Shown: positions 1-6,713 of the stretch, one piece after another
Layout: the number at the start of each line of letters is the position of its first letter
How positions within the stretch are numbered: position 1 is the first letter of the stretch
Assembly (NCBI GenBank): GCA_934540955.1
Contig: CAKTCY010000030.1
Coordinates: 1 to 24,554 of the forward strand
Direction: 5' to 3'
Source of the DNA: an uncultured Faecalibacterium sp.
GTDB taxonomy: Bacteria; Bacillota; Clostridia; Oscillospirales; Ruminococcaceae
Length of the DNA: 24,554 nt
Position numbers and translations under genes: made by a program
The notes under the pieces: model-generated
Database searches by the model: none
Told to the model about the DNA's origin: nothing
The model's input: the letters and a program-made list of their open reading frames with translations, nothing else

Positions 1-1121
1 ACGTCACACAGATATTTTGCTTCCTCCATGGTGTTCTGCGGGCCAAAGGTGAACCGCATGGAACCGTGGCCGATCTCCTCCGGCAGGCCGATGCTCAGCA
101 GCACATGGCTGGGGTCCAGGCTGTCGGAGTTGCAGGCAGAGCCGGTAGAGGCGCAGATGCCGTGCATATCCAGATCCAGCAGAATGGTCTCGCCCTCCAG
201 ACCCGGGAAGCTGATGTTCACGTTGCCGGGCAGACGGGGGGCGCGGCCGCCGTTCAGGCGTGCCTCCGGGATGTTCTTCAGGATGCGGTCGATGACGTAA
301 TCCCGCAGCTCCTGCTCGTGTGCCATACGCTCTTCCAGATGCGTGGTGGCCATTTCCAGTGCCTTGCCCATACCGGCAATACCGGCTACGTTCTCAGTAC
401 CGGCGCGGTGGCGGGCTTCCTGACTGCCGCCGTCGATCAGGTTCTGGGGCCATACGCCCTTGCGGCAGTACAGCACGCCAATGCCCTTGGGGCCGTTGAA
501 CTTGTGGGCGCTCATGGACAGCATATCCACGCCCAGATCCTTCACGTCCACGGGGATGGCACCCACAGCCTGCACGGCATCGGTGTGCATCCACACGCCA
601 TGCTTGTGGGCGATCTCGGCGATCTCCTTGATGGGCTGGATGGTGCCGATCTCGTTGTTGGCCATCATGATGCTGACCAGTGCGGTATCGGGACGGATGG
701 CAGCCTCTACGTCCTCGGGGCGGATGTAGCCCTCGGAGTTGGGACGGATATAGGTGACCTCAAAGCCCATGCGCTCCAGCGCAGCCATGCTGTGCATGAT
801 GGCGTGGTGCTCAAAAGCGCTGGTGATGAGGTGCTTTTTGTTCTGGCGTGCCTTGGTAAAGGCAGTGCCCTTCACCGCCCAGTTGTCGGCCTCGGAGCCG
901 CAGCCGGTGAAGAAGATCTCGGCGGGGGTGGCGTTGATGGCCTTTGCCACCTGTGCGCGGCCGGTATCCACAAATTCTTTTGCCTCATAGCCGATGCTGT
1001 AATGGCTGCTGGGGTTGCCGCAGGCACCGCTGAGCGCCTGCACCATTACCTCCAGCACCTCCGGTGCACAGGCTGTGGTGGCAGCATTATCTACATAAAC
1101 CACTTTTTCTGTGTTTTCCAT
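1..1121 (-). CDS. nifS: Cysteine desulfurase, NifS/IscS class (3' end beyond the window)
   Basis: PLP enzyme that takes sulfur from L-cysteine, giving alanine and an enzyme persulfide for Fe-S cluster (and possibly thio-tRNA) synthesis in the cytosol. About 373 residues are visible of a family length near 390-400; only the C-terminal tail is lost at the left edge. Visible signatures: DNAATT near the N-terminus (11-16), HTDAVQA (179-185) for cofactor contacts, the PLP lysine in SAHKFNGPKG (Lys207), RAGTENV (239-245), and the catalytic cysteine in STGSACNS (Cys330), which marks the class I type. The start is the ATG preceded by an AGAAAGG ribosome site. It has its own promoter. A Rrf2/IscR-like regulator and a rhodanese lie 0.8-1.8 kb away, which fits an Fe-S/sulfur neighbourhood. 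The usual nifU/iscU partner would lie left of the window. Function is secure; the exact client pathway is not shown. Confidence 0.95.
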   Translation of the reverse strand, partial: MENTEKVVYVDNAATTACAPEVLEVMVQALSGACGNPSSHYSIGYEAKEFVDTGRAQVAKAINATPAEIFFTGCGSEADNWAVKGTAFTKARQNKKHLITSAFEHHAIMHSMAALERMGFEVTYIRPNSEGYIRPEDVEAAIRPDTALVSIMMANNEIGTIQPIKEIAEIAHKHGVWMHTDAVQAVGAIPVDVKDLGVDMLSMSAHKFNGPKGIGVLYCRKGVWPQNLIDGGSQEARHRAGTENVAGIAGMGKALEMATTHLEERMAHEQELRDYVIDRILKNIPEARLNGGRAPRLPGNVNISFPGLEGETILLDLDMHGICASTGSACNSDSLDPSHVLLSIGLPEEIGHGSMRFTFGPQNTMEEAKYLCD

Positions 1122-1201
1122 AAGAATGACCCTTTCTCATTGAATGCGTGTGCCACAGGGCGGCACCCCCGCACGCACGCGCAGAATCTTTCAACGGATA
1201 A

Positions 1202-1231
1202 GTTATACCATATCATTCCCTAGTATGTCAA
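1202..1231 (-). promoter_or_regulatory. nifS promoter
   Basis: On the minus strand a consensus -35 TTGACA (1226-1231) and a -10 TATAAC (1202-1207) are separated by 18 bp. The predicted start near 1195 gives nifS a leader of about 70 nt. Confidence 0.7.
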
Positions 1232-1246
1232 TAGGAATACTGGAAT
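1215..1246. promoter_or_regulatory. Inverted repeat over the nifS -35 box, possible IscR/Rrf2 operator
   Basis: ATTCCCTAGTAT (1215-1226) faces ATACTGGAAT (1237-1246); the arms match apart from two extra bases in the left arm. The repeat covers the -35 hexamer, where a repressor would act. Assignment to the IscR-like protein encoded nearby is inference from gene content only; no curated motif was compared. Confidence 0.4.
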
Positions 1247-1294
1247 TCCCGGTTCAAAAGCAGTTTTTCGTGCCCGCAAAGCCGGGAAGAACCA

Positions 1295-1726
1295 TTATTT
1301 GCCTTTTCCGGTCAGCTTGCCCAGCGCCACCTTCCACTTGGGGTAGCCCCAGCGCTTATCCTCGGCAAAGTCGTCTGCCAGCTTCCACGGGAACACCCCG
1401 CCGTCAAAGTACAGGTTACCGGCTTCGTCCACCCGGTCCAGCTTTTTGGGCAGATAGCTCTCATCGTAGTAGCTCTTGCGGCGGTCCGGCAGCACCCAGT
1501 GCAGCGTGCCGTCCTCGTCCATGCCGGACGCCCACACGCCGAACACAAAGGTGGCAGCCTCGCCGTAGCAGTGCTGCTCAAAGCGGATGGCGCCATCGTA
1601 GTAGAACTTGATGACCTCCAGCGTGCCGGATTCCTTTTTGCCGTCCCGACCTAAAGTAGGGCGGTAATCCTGCTGGTAACGGCAGCCGCAGTGGCTGCCC
1701 GCGAACTCTTTTGCATGGAACGACAT
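1295..1726 (-). CDS. Hypothetical protein, 143 residues
   Basis: I do not recognise this protein. It is a compact soluble protein with no signal peptide or membrane segment, and rich in aromatic residues (several Trp and Tyr). It has an N-terminal cysteine group HCGC (residues 12-15) and many Asp/Gly turns such as DEDGTLHW and DEAGNLYFDGG, suggesting a beta-rich fold. The start is the ATG behind an AAAGGA ribosome site; another ATG five bases upstream is out of frame. It lies upstream of nifS on the same strand, but nifS has its own promoter in the 173-bp gap, so co-transcription is uncertain. The cysteines and the position invite a metal or sulfur link, but that is only proximity. Confidence 0.7.
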   Translation of the reverse strand: MSFHAKEFAGSHCGCRYQQDYRPTLGRDGKKESGTLEVIKFYYDGAIRFEQHCYGEAATFVFGVWASGMDEDGTLHWVLPDRRKSYYDESYLPKKLDRVDEAGNLYFDGGVFPWKLADDFAEDKRWGYPKWKVALGKLTGKGK

Positions 1727-1762
1727 GGCATGGTTTCCTTTCTGGTATGGTTTTTGCTTCTT

Positions 1763-1782
1763 ATTATAGTAGGCAACTGCCT
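1763..1782 (-). promoter_or_regulatory. Possible promoter -10 box with a small palindrome for the 143-residue gene
   Basis: A minus-strand TATAAT (1763-1768) lies about 37 bp upstream of the start codon. Immediately upstream is the palindrome AGGCAACTGCCT (1771-1782). No good -35 is seen at 16-18 bp, so the call is weak. Confidence 0.35.
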
Positions 1783-1795
1783 TTTAGCGAGCTCG

Positions 1796-1949
1796 CCCTC
1801 TCAGTCAAAGCCTACGGCTTTGCCAGCTCTCCCAAAGGGAGAGCCAAGAGCACTGCCGGAAGCTTTCTCATTGCGCCTAATGCTTTAGCGTCAAACTTTA
1901 CGGCTTGGCTCTCCCTTCGGGAGAGCTGGCGCGGGAGCGCCTGAGAGGG
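1796..1949. repeat. 154-bp palindromic MITE-like intergenic repeat
   Basis: The terminal inverted repeats are CCCTCTCAG (1796-1804) and CTGAGAGGG (1941-1949). Inside them is a second inverted pair, GCCAGCTCTCCC (1822-1833) and GGGAGAGCTGGC (1919-1930). Each inner arm can also form its own hairpin (1826-1844 and 1908-1926). There is no coding sequence. The nested symmetry and the position between genes fit a non-autonomous miniature element or a bidirectional terminator block. Multi-copy status in the genome is expected but cannot be shown from one copy. Confidence 0.7.
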
Positions 1950-1951
1950 TT

Positions 1952-2275
1952 TTAAAAATGCCCCTCAAAATCGCCCTCGATCTCGTAGGGCCAGCTTAAA
2001 ATGCCGCCCAGGTCCCGCAGGTCGGTGTAGCCAAGGGCTTCCAGCTTCTGCACGGCGTCGGCGCTGCGGCGTCCGGTGCGGCAGTACACCAGCCACAGGG
2101 CGTTTTTGTCCGGCAGCACCTCGGCGGCGCGGTCGATGACCTGCCCCAGCGGCAGCAGCTTTGCCCCCGGGATGTGCCCTACGGCGTATTCGTCCGGCTC
2201 ACGCACATCCACGGCTACGGCCTTGCCGGAATCCAGCAGACGGATGGCGTCTGCGGCGGTGATCTTTTCTGTCAT
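1952..2275 (-). CDS. Single-domain rhodanese-like protein
   Basis: Small cytosolic sulfurtransferase of 107 residues, the usual length of a stand-alone rhodanese domain (GlpE/PspE type). Such proteins carry sulfane sulfur as a persulfide on the active cysteine. The conserved VDVREPDEYAVGHIPGA lies at 23-39 and the active-site loop YCRTGRRSA holds the catalytic cysteine at residue 65. The reading frame stays open far upstream into the divergent regulator gene. The start was set at the ATG with AAGGAGTGAGAGT in front, because the extension would overlap the other gene and lacks family similarity. It shares a 132-bp divergent promoter region with the IscR-like regulator, so joint redox or sulfur control is plausible. 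Confidence 0.92.
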   Translation of the reverse strand: MTEKITAADAIRLLDSGKAVAVDVREPDEYAVGHIPGAKLLPLGQVIDRAAEVLPDKNALWLVYCRTGRRSADAVQKLEALGYTDLRDLGGILSWPYEIEGDFEGHF

Positions 2276-2311
2276 ACTCTCACTCCTTAAAGATAGGTTC
2301 TGTTCCATCCT

Positions 2312-2340
2312 ATGATAACAGACCTTTTTTGTTTGCACAA
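2312..2340 (-). promoter_or_regulatory. Rhodanese promoter
   Basis: Minus-strand -35 TTGTGC (2335-2340) and -10 TATCAT (2312-2317) with a 17-bp spacer. It lies back to back with the promoter of the Rrf2 gene. Confidence 0.5.
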
Positions 2341-2352
2341 GAGGTTTCTCCT

Positions 2353-2380
2353 TTGCAAAATCCGAGTAACGTGCTATACT
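2353..2380 (+). promoter_or_regulatory. Promoter of the Rrf2/IscR-like gene
   Basis: -35 TTGCAA (2353-2358) and -10 TATACT (2375-2380), 16 bp apart, with an extended -10 TGC in front. The leader is about 20 nt. The spacer holds AATCCGAGTAAC, whose complement resembles an IscR half-site (ACTCGGATT). Autoregulation is inference. Confidence 0.65.
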
Positions 2381-2407
2381 ATAAGCTGCAACAAGGAGAG
2401 GACGACC

Positions 2408-2878
2408 ATGAAATTTTCCACCAAGAGCCGCTACGCCCTGCGTCTGATGGCGGAGCTGGCGCGCTATGCGCCGGGCACGACCGTCAGCCTGAAGGAGATC
2501 AGCGAGCGGCAGAACCTGAGCCTGAAATATCTGGAGCAGATCGTCACCCCGCTGGCGCGGGTGGGGCTGGTCAAGAGCGAGCGGGGCAGTCAGGGCGGCT
2601 ACCGCCTGACGAAGGACCCCGCCGACTACACCGCCGGCGAGATCCTGCGCGCCATTGAGGGCAGCGTAGCGCCCATTCCGTGCCTTGGCAGCGTGACCAA
2701 CGAGTGCCCCATGTCCGAGCAGTGCTTCACCCTGCCGTTCTGGGCCGGGCTGGACGAGGTGATCAACCAGTATATCGACAGCGTCACGCTGGAGCAGCTG
2801 GCAAGCCAGCTGCCCGCACCGGATTCCGCCGCGCAGGAGAGCTGCTGCAGCTGCGGCGGCACAAAAAGTGAGAAATAA
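2408..2878 (+). CDS. iscR: Rrf2-family transcriptional regulator, IscR-like
   Basis: DNA-binding regulator of 156 residues, likely ligating an Fe-S cluster and sensing cluster status. The N-terminal winged helix holds the family core KFSTKSRYALRLMAELA (2-18) and the recognition region LKYLEQIVTPL with the wing GSQGGYRL (60-67). Three cysteines in the cluster loop, C92, C100 and C106, match the C-x7-C-x5-C pattern of IscR. The C-terminus has an unusual extra cluster CCSC (C146, C147, C149), not part of the classic IscR ligand set. The start was chosen at the ATG after AAGGAG; the open frame runs further upstream but covers the promoter. Nearby nifS and rhodanese support a role in Fe-S and sulfur control. 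A CymR-type cysteine regulator is less likely because the three cluster cysteines are present. Confidence 0.88.
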   Translation: MKFSTKSRYALRLMAELARYAPGTTVSLKEISERQNLSLKYLEQIVTPLARVGLVKSERGSQGGYRLTKDPADYTAGEILRAIEGSVAPIPCLGSVTNECPMSEQCFTLPFWAGLDEVINQYIDSVTLEQLASQLPAPDSAAQESCCSCGGTKSEK

Positions 2879-2891
2879 GTAAAAATAAGGC

Positions 2892-2920
2892 TTGACATTC
2901 CCCTTTGCATCGGCTATAAT
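2892..2920 (+). promoter_or_regulatory. tRNA-Trp promoter
   Basis: Perfect consensus: TTGACA (2892-2897), 17-bp spacer, TATAAT (2915-2920), ending 25 bp before the mature tRNA. Confidence 0.9.
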
Positions 2921-2945
2921 AATCAAGCATTCAGCGAATGTATAT

Positions 2946-3021
2946 AGGGGTATAGCTCAGCTGGTAGAGCAGCGGTCTCCAAAACCGCGTGCCGTGAGTT
3001 CGAAACTTACTACCCCTGCCA
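2946..3021 (+). tRNA. trnW: tRNA-Trp (anticodon CCA)
   Basis: Full cloverleaf of 76 nt. Acceptor arms AGGGGTA and TACCCCT pair over 7 bp, the D-arm reads GCTC/GAGC, the anticodon stem is GCGGT/ACCGC with loop CTCCAAA (anticodon CCA at 2979-2981), and the T-loop is TTCGAAA. The CCA end is encoded (3019-3021). It forms a single-gene unit with its own promoter and terminator. Confidence 0.97.
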
Positions 3022-3023
3022 TG

Positions 3024-3060
3024 ACGCACAGGTTCTTCGGAACTTGTGCGTTTTGTTTTT
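3024..3060 (+). terminator. Intrinsic terminator after tRNA-Trp
   Basis: ACGCACAGGTTC pairs with GAACTTGTGCGT around a TTCG tetraloop (12 bp with one G-U), followed directly by a T-rich run. Confidence 0.9.
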
Positions 3061-3105
3061 TCATACCCGCTTTTGCAAAAAATTGCATTTTCCGCAAATT
3101 TGTGC

Positions 3106-3134
3106 TTGACAACAGACCGACTTTCCGATATAAT
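3106..3134 (+). promoter_or_regulatory. Promoter of the tRNA-Asp/tRNA-Thr unit
   Basis: Perfect TTGACA (3106-3111) and TATAAT (3129-3134) with a 17-bp spacer. Confidence 0.9.
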
Positions 3135-3180
3135 AGAGCACGTTCCCGCGGTAAGACGCCGCACGAACTTGAGCGATCAT

Positions 3181-3257
3181 GGCCCGGTAGCTCAGTTGGT
3201 TAGAGCACCAGCCTGTCACGCTGGGGGTCGTCGGTTCGAGCCCGATCCGGGTCGCCA
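3181..3257 (+). tRNA. trnD: tRNA-Asp (anticodon GTC)
   Basis: 77-nt cloverleaf with acceptor GGCCCGG/CCGGGTC, anticodon stem CCAGC/GCTGG, loop CTGTCAC (GTC at 3215-3217), T-loop TTCGAGC and an encoded CCA. It is the first gene of a two-tRNA transcript and is separated from tRNA-Thr by 3 nt. Confidence 0.97.
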
Positions 3258-3260
3258 TTT

Positions 3261-3336
<76 letters not shown>

Positions 3337-3344
3337 AAGGCAAG

Positions 3345-3379
3345 CACCTCGAAGTCTTAGGACTTCGGGGTGTTTTTTT
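3345..3379 (+). terminator. Intrinsic terminator of the tRNA-Asp/tRNA-Thr unit
   Basis: CACCTCGAAGTC pairs with GACTTCGGGGTG around TTAG, followed by seven T. It is related in sequence to the terminator behind the second tRNA-Thr. Confidence 0.92.
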
Positions 3380-3466
3380 GCGCTTTTTCAGGGCAGGGGA
3401 GCTGTTGCATCCTACTGCTTGTGGAAACCGCCCAAAATAGAACGACTTTTTCTCTTGGTATGTCAA

Positions 3467-3495
3467 TTGAAGCTGCCTCCAAATTGTTATATAAT
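3467..3495 (+). promoter_or_regulatory. Promoter of the alcohol dehydrogenase gene
   Basis: -35 TTGAAG (3467-3472), 17-bp spacer, and a perfect -10 TATAAT (3490-3495). The leader is about 58 nt. Confidence 0.8.
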
Positions 3496-3501
3496 TAACA
3501 T
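3484..3501. promoter_or_regulatory. Rex operator over the -10 box of the alcohol dehydrogenase promoter
   Basis: TTGTTATATAATTAACAT matches the clostridial Rex consensus TTGTTAA-N4-TTAACAA at 12 of 14 defined positions with exact spacing, and it is a palindrome. It fully overlaps the -10 hexamer. Rex is known to release DNA when NADH/NAD+ is high, which would switch on NADH-consuming alcohol formation. The rex gene itself is not in the window. Confidence 0.78.
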
Positions 3502-3559
3502 AATGATGAAATATGGCACAGCGCTGCGTGTGCCGTGATAATTTTGGAGGTTTTGTATT

Positions 3560-4777
3560 ATGGCTCGTTTTACTTTGCCCCGTGATCTGTACCATGGCAA
3601 GGGCGCTCTGGAAGCGCTGAAGTCCTTCACCGGCAAAAAGGCAATGATCTGCGTCGGTGGCGGCTCCATGAAGCGCTTCGGCTTCCTGGATCGTGCTGTG
3701 GAGTACCTGAAGGAAGCCGGCATGGAAGTGGAACTGTTCGAGGGCATCGAACCCGATCCTTCCGTGGAGACCGTCATGCGCGGTGCCGAGGCCATGCTGA
3801 AGTTTGAGCCCGACTGGATCATCGCCATGGGCGGCGGCTCTCCCATTGACGCAGCCAAGGCCATGTGGATCAAGTACGAGTACCCCGAGATCACCTTTGA
3901 GGAGATGTGCAAGGTGTTCGGCATCCCGCCGCTGCGCCGCAAGGCACACTTCTGCGCCATTTCCTCCACCTCTGGCACCGCTACCGAGGTGACCGCTTTC
4001 TCCATCATCACCGACTACCAGAAGGGCATCAAGTATCCCATCGCGGACTTCGAGATCACCCCGGACGTGGCCATCGTGGACCCCGATCTGGCGGAGACCA
4101 TGCCCAAAAAGCTGGTTGCCCACACCGGTATGGACGCCATGACCCATGCCGTGGAGGCTTACGTTTCCACCGCACACTGCGACTACACCGACCCGCTGGC
4201 CATCTTTGCTATCCGCATGATCCAGGGTGATCTGGTGGACAGCTATAACGGCGATATGTCCAAGCGTGACTCCATGCACAACGCACAGTGCCTTGCCGGT
4301 ATGGCCTTCTCCAACGCACTGCTGGGCATCGTGCACTCCATGGCACACAAGACCGGCGCTGCCTTTGCAGACTACGGCGCACACATCATCCACGGTGCTG
4401 CCAACGCCATGTACCTGCCCAAGGTCATCGCCTTCAACGCCAAGGACCCCGAGGCCAAGAAGCGCTACGGCGTCATCGCGGACGAGATGAAGCTGGGCGG
4501 CGCAAACGATGACGAAAAGGTCAAGCTGCTTATCGAGTACCTGCGCGGCATGAACGACGCGCTGAACATCCCCCACTGCATCCAGCACTACGGCCCGGAC
4601 TCCTACCCCACCGAGCAGGGCTTTGTGCCGGAGAATGTGTTCCTGGAGCGTCTGCCCGAGATCGCCAAGAACGCCATCGCCGACGCTTGCACCGGCTCCA
4701 ACCCCCGCCAGCCCAGTCAGGAGGAGATGGAGAAGCTGCTCAAGTGCTGCTACTACGATACCGAGGTGGATTTCTGA
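3560..4777 (+). CDS. Iron-containing (type III) alcohol dehydrogenase
   Basis: Cytosolic NAD(P)H-dependent dehydrogenase of 405 residues that interconverts aldehydes and alcohols; in fermenters such enzymes regenerate NAD+. The N-terminal dinucleotide fold carries GGGSPIDAAK (91-100) and STSGTATEVT (136-145). The C-terminal metal domain shows the ligand set: Asp192 and His196 in GMDAMTHAVEAY, His259 in VHSMAH, and the histidine in HGAANA (278). The loop between the last two ligands is several residues longer than I expect for FucO-type enzymes. The start follows a clear GGAGG. It is a single-gene transcript with its own promoter, a Rex-like operator on the -10, and two hairpins behind it. The substrate (ethanol, butanol or another alcohol) cannot be read from the sequence. 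Confidence 0.92.
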   Translation: MARFTLPRDLYHGKGALEALKSFTGKKAMICVGGGSMKRFGFLDRAVEYLKEAGMEVELFEGIEPDPSVETVMRGAEAMLKFEPDWIIAMGGGSPIDAAKAMWIKYEYPEITFEEMCKVFGIPPLRRKAHFCAISSTSGTATEVTAFSIITDYQKGIKYPIADFEITPDVAIVDPDLAETMPKKLVAHTGMDAMTHAVEAYVSTAHCDYTDPLAIFAIRMIQGDLVDSYNGDMSKRDSMHNAQCLAGMAFSNALLGIVHSMAHKTGAAFADYGAHIIHGAANAMYLPKVIAFNAKDPEAKKRYGVIADEMKLGGANDDEKVKLLIEYLRGMNDALNIPHCIQHYGPDSYPTEQGFVPENVFLERLPEIAKNAIADACTGSNPRQPSQEEMEKLLKCCYYDTEVDF

Positions 4778-4814
4778 TCCGTCCTTCCCTTATTACACCT
4801 CTTTTCTTATGGAC

Positions 4815-4851
4815 AAAAGCCCCGCAGAGCATACCGCCCTGCGGGGCTTTT
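4815..4851. terminator. Bidirectional terminator between adh and cysS
   Basis: AAAAGCCCCGCAG (4815-4827) pairs perfectly with CTGCGGGGCTTTT (4839-4851). A-tract and T-tract on opposite sides suit both convergent genes. Confidence 0.85.
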
Positions 4852-4858
4852 GCCATGT

Positions 4859-4944
4859 CCCCACCTGTGAAAAAGGGACACCGGAGCGTCCGCAGACGCT
4901 CCGGTGTCCCGAAAATCTAAATCATTCTTCCGCTGAAAATGGCC
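4859..4944 (+). repeat. Conserved-flank hairpin element, copy A
   Basis: 5' flank CCCCACCTGTGAAAAA, then a perfect 16-bp stem (4875-4890 with 4895-4910) around loop CGCA, then a 3' flank running from AAAATCTAAATCATTCTTCC to ATGGCC. The flanks match copies B, C and D while the stem sequence (GGGACACCGGAGCGTC) is unrelated to theirs. It sits between convergent genes and may also terminate cysS. Confidence 0.75.
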
Positions 4945-4965
4945 CTCCCGCCAGCTGAGCAAAGC

Positions 4966-6363
4966 TTACAGCTTGCTCAGCTGGGGACCCTGTGCGGTGT
5001 CCTTGACAGCCCAGCCCAGTTCGGTCAGCTGTGCGCGGATGGCGTCGGCGGTGGCCCAGTCCTTGGCCTTCTTGGCGGCAGCGCGCTTCTCCACCAGCTC
5101 GGTCACCTCGGCGGGCACCTCGTCCTTCTTGCGGTTGTACAGCAGACCCAGCACGCCGGTGATCTCGTCAAAGGAGGCGGCAGCGGTCTCCAGTGCAGCC
5201 TTGCTGGAGGCGGCGGACAGGGTGTTGATCTCCTTGACCAGATCGAACACGGCAGCCAGCGCATCCGGGGTGTTCAGGTCATCGTCCATGGCGGTGCAGA
5301 ACTTGGTGCGTGCCTCGGCGGCCTTTTCCTTCAAAGTCTCGTCGGTGCCGAAGTCGGTCTTGCTCAGGGCAAAGTCCAGATTCTCGCGGCAGGTGTACAG
5401 GCGCTCCAGACTGTTCTTGCAGCTCTCGATGAGGTCCACGGTGTAGTTCAGGGGCATCCGGTAGCCGGCGGTCAGCATGAAGTAGCGGATGGGCTCGTAG
5501 CCGTAGAGGTTTGCCACGTCCCGCACGGTAAAGAAGTTGTGCAGGCTCTTGGACATTTTCTGGTTGTCCACGTTGATGAAACCGTTGTGCATCCAGTAGC
5601 GGGCAAACTCGCAGCCGTTGGCGCACTCGCTCTGGGCGATCTCGTTTTCGTGGTGGGGGAAGATCAGATCCTGACCGCCGCAGTGCAGGTCGATGGTCTT
5701 GCCCAGATGGGTGCGGCTCATGGCGCTGCACTCGATGTGCCAGCCCGGGCGGCCCATGCCGTAGGGGCTTTCCCATGCAGGCTCACCGGGCTTTGCGGCC
5801 TTCCACACGGCAAAGTCGGCGGGGTCCTCCTTCAGGTCGTCGTCCATGCGGCTGCGCAGCTCGCGGTTGCCGCTTTCCAGATCGTCCAGCTTCAGGTGGC
5901 TCAGCTTGCCGTAGCCGGGGTCGCTCTTCACCCGGAAATACACATCGCCGTTCTTGGCAACGTAGGCGTGGCCGGAGTCGATCAGATCCTTGACGATATC
6001 CAAAATCTGGGGGATATGCTCGGTAGCGCGGGGCTGCACGGTGGGCTTTTCGCAGTTCAGACCGGCGGCATCCTTCAGGTACTCGGCCTCAAAGCGCTGT
6101 GCAACCTCCTTCATGGAGGTGCCCTCTTCCTGTCCCTTCTTGATGAGCTTATCGTCGATATCGGTGATGTTGGAAACGTAGATCACCTTGTTGCCCCGGT
6201 ATTCCAGATAGCGGCGCAGGGTGTCGAACACGATCAGCGGGCGTGCGTTGCCGATGTGGATATAGTTGTACACGGTGGGGCCGCAGACGTAGATGCGGTA
6301 CTCGCCGGGCACCTGCGGCACAAATTCTTCCTTCTGTCGGGTCAGGGTGTTGAAGATCTGCAT
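4966..6363 (-). CDS. cysS: Cysteinyl-tRNA synthetase
   Basis: Class I aminoacyl-tRNA synthetase of 465 residues (normal length) that charges tRNA-Cys in the cytosol. Key parts: YVCGPTVYNYIHIGNAR with the HIGH-type motif HIGN (36-39); zinc ligands Cys27, Cys212 (GWHIECSAMS), His237 and Glu241 (FPHHENEIAQ); and KMSKS at 269-273. The C-terminal DALR-type helical domain ends in a region with WATADAIRAQLTELGW, typical of CysRS. The frame stays open about 31 codons further upstream, but that stretch lies in the T-box leader. The true start is the ATG preceded by AAGGAGAATTGACC. Expression is controlled by the Cys-specific T-box upstream. It is monocistronic and convergent with adh. Confidence 0.98.
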   Translation of the reverse strand: MQIFNTLTRQKEEFVPQVPGEYRIYVCGPTVYNYIHIGNARPLIVFDTLRRYLEYRGNKVIYVSNITDIDDKLIKKGQEEGTSMKEVAQRFEAEYLKDAAGLNCEKPTVQPRATEHIPQILDIVKDLIDSGHAYVAKNGDVYFRVKSDPGYGKLSHLKLDDLESGNRELRSRMDDDLKEDPADFAVWKAAKPGEPAWESPYGMGRPGWHIECSAMSRTHLGKTIDLHCGGQDLIFPHHENEIAQSECANGCEFARYWMHNGFINVDNQKMSKSLHNFFTVRDVANLYGYEPIRYFMLTAGYRMPLNYTVDLIESCKNSLERLYTCRENLDFALSKTDFGTDETLKEKAAEARTKFCTAMDDDLNTPDALAAVFDLVKEINTLSAASSKAALETAAASFDEITGVLGLLYNRKKDEVPAEVTELVEKRAAAKKAKDWATADAIRAQLTELGWAVKDTAQGPQLSKL

Positions 6364-6401
6364 GGTCAATTCTCCTTTTTGTTCCAAACAGAAGCCGCAA
6401 A

Positions 6402-6450
6402 ACAAAACGCCCCCGGAGCGGTGCGCAAGGCACAGCTCCGAAGGCGGTTT
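6402..6450 (-). terminator. T-box-controlled intrinsic terminator of the cysS leader
   Basis: On the minus strand a GC-rich hairpin built from CGCCTTCGGAGC and GCTCCGGGGGCG is followed by TTTTGTTTTG, ending about 40 bp before the cysS start. Antitermination through the T-box core would disrupt it. Confidence 0.85.
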
Positions 6451-6667
6451 TAAAATCAAAATCGCGGTTCCACTTCTGTTTGTCGCTCAAAGCCGGTAAC
6501 GGCGGCGCACCGCACGGCGATACTTCCCCGCAGGGGTTCCCGCCGCGTGCTGTCCGGGCGCACTTTGCGCGGCGGTCTGCAAACAGGCTTCCAGCCAGTG
6601 GCCTGTTCTCTCTGCGCAGACGGTGTGCGGCGCTACTCTGCCCGGATAAACGCATTTATCCTTTTAC
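6402..6667 (-). promoter_or_regulatory. Cys-specific T-box riboswitch upstream of cysS
   Basis: The minus-strand leader of about 300 nt has the T-box layout. Stem I carries an AGAGTAG S-turn side, the apical motifs GCAGAGAGAA and GGCTGGAAG, and a base stem CCGGGC/GCCCGG. The specifier loop reads AAAGTGC, so the specifier codon is TGC (6560-6562, Cys), matching cysS. The T-box core GTGGAACCGCG is at 6463-6473 and a terminator follows. Uncharged tRNA-Cys would bind and allow read-through when cysteine is short. The specifier is read from a manual fold. Confidence 0.92.
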
Positions 6668-6673
6668 CCCTTT

Positions 6674-6702
6674 ATTATAGCGGTGCCGCACAGGGAAGTC
6701 AA
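6674..6702 (-). promoter_or_regulatory. cysS/T-box promoter
   Basis: Minus-strand -35 TTGACT (6697-6702), 17-bp spacer, -10 TATAAT (6674-6679). Transcription would start near 6667. Confidence 0.88.
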
Positions 6703-6713
6703 GGAGGGAACAG

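Noticed and set aside
66..1223. Plus-strand ORF of 385 codons
   Set aside because: It is antisense to nifS, whose motifs are unmistakable; the protein is low-complexity Ala/Gly/His/Val typical of antisense frames in GC-rich genes.
4939..6453. Plus-strand ORF of 504 codons
   Set aside because: Antisense shadow of cysS.
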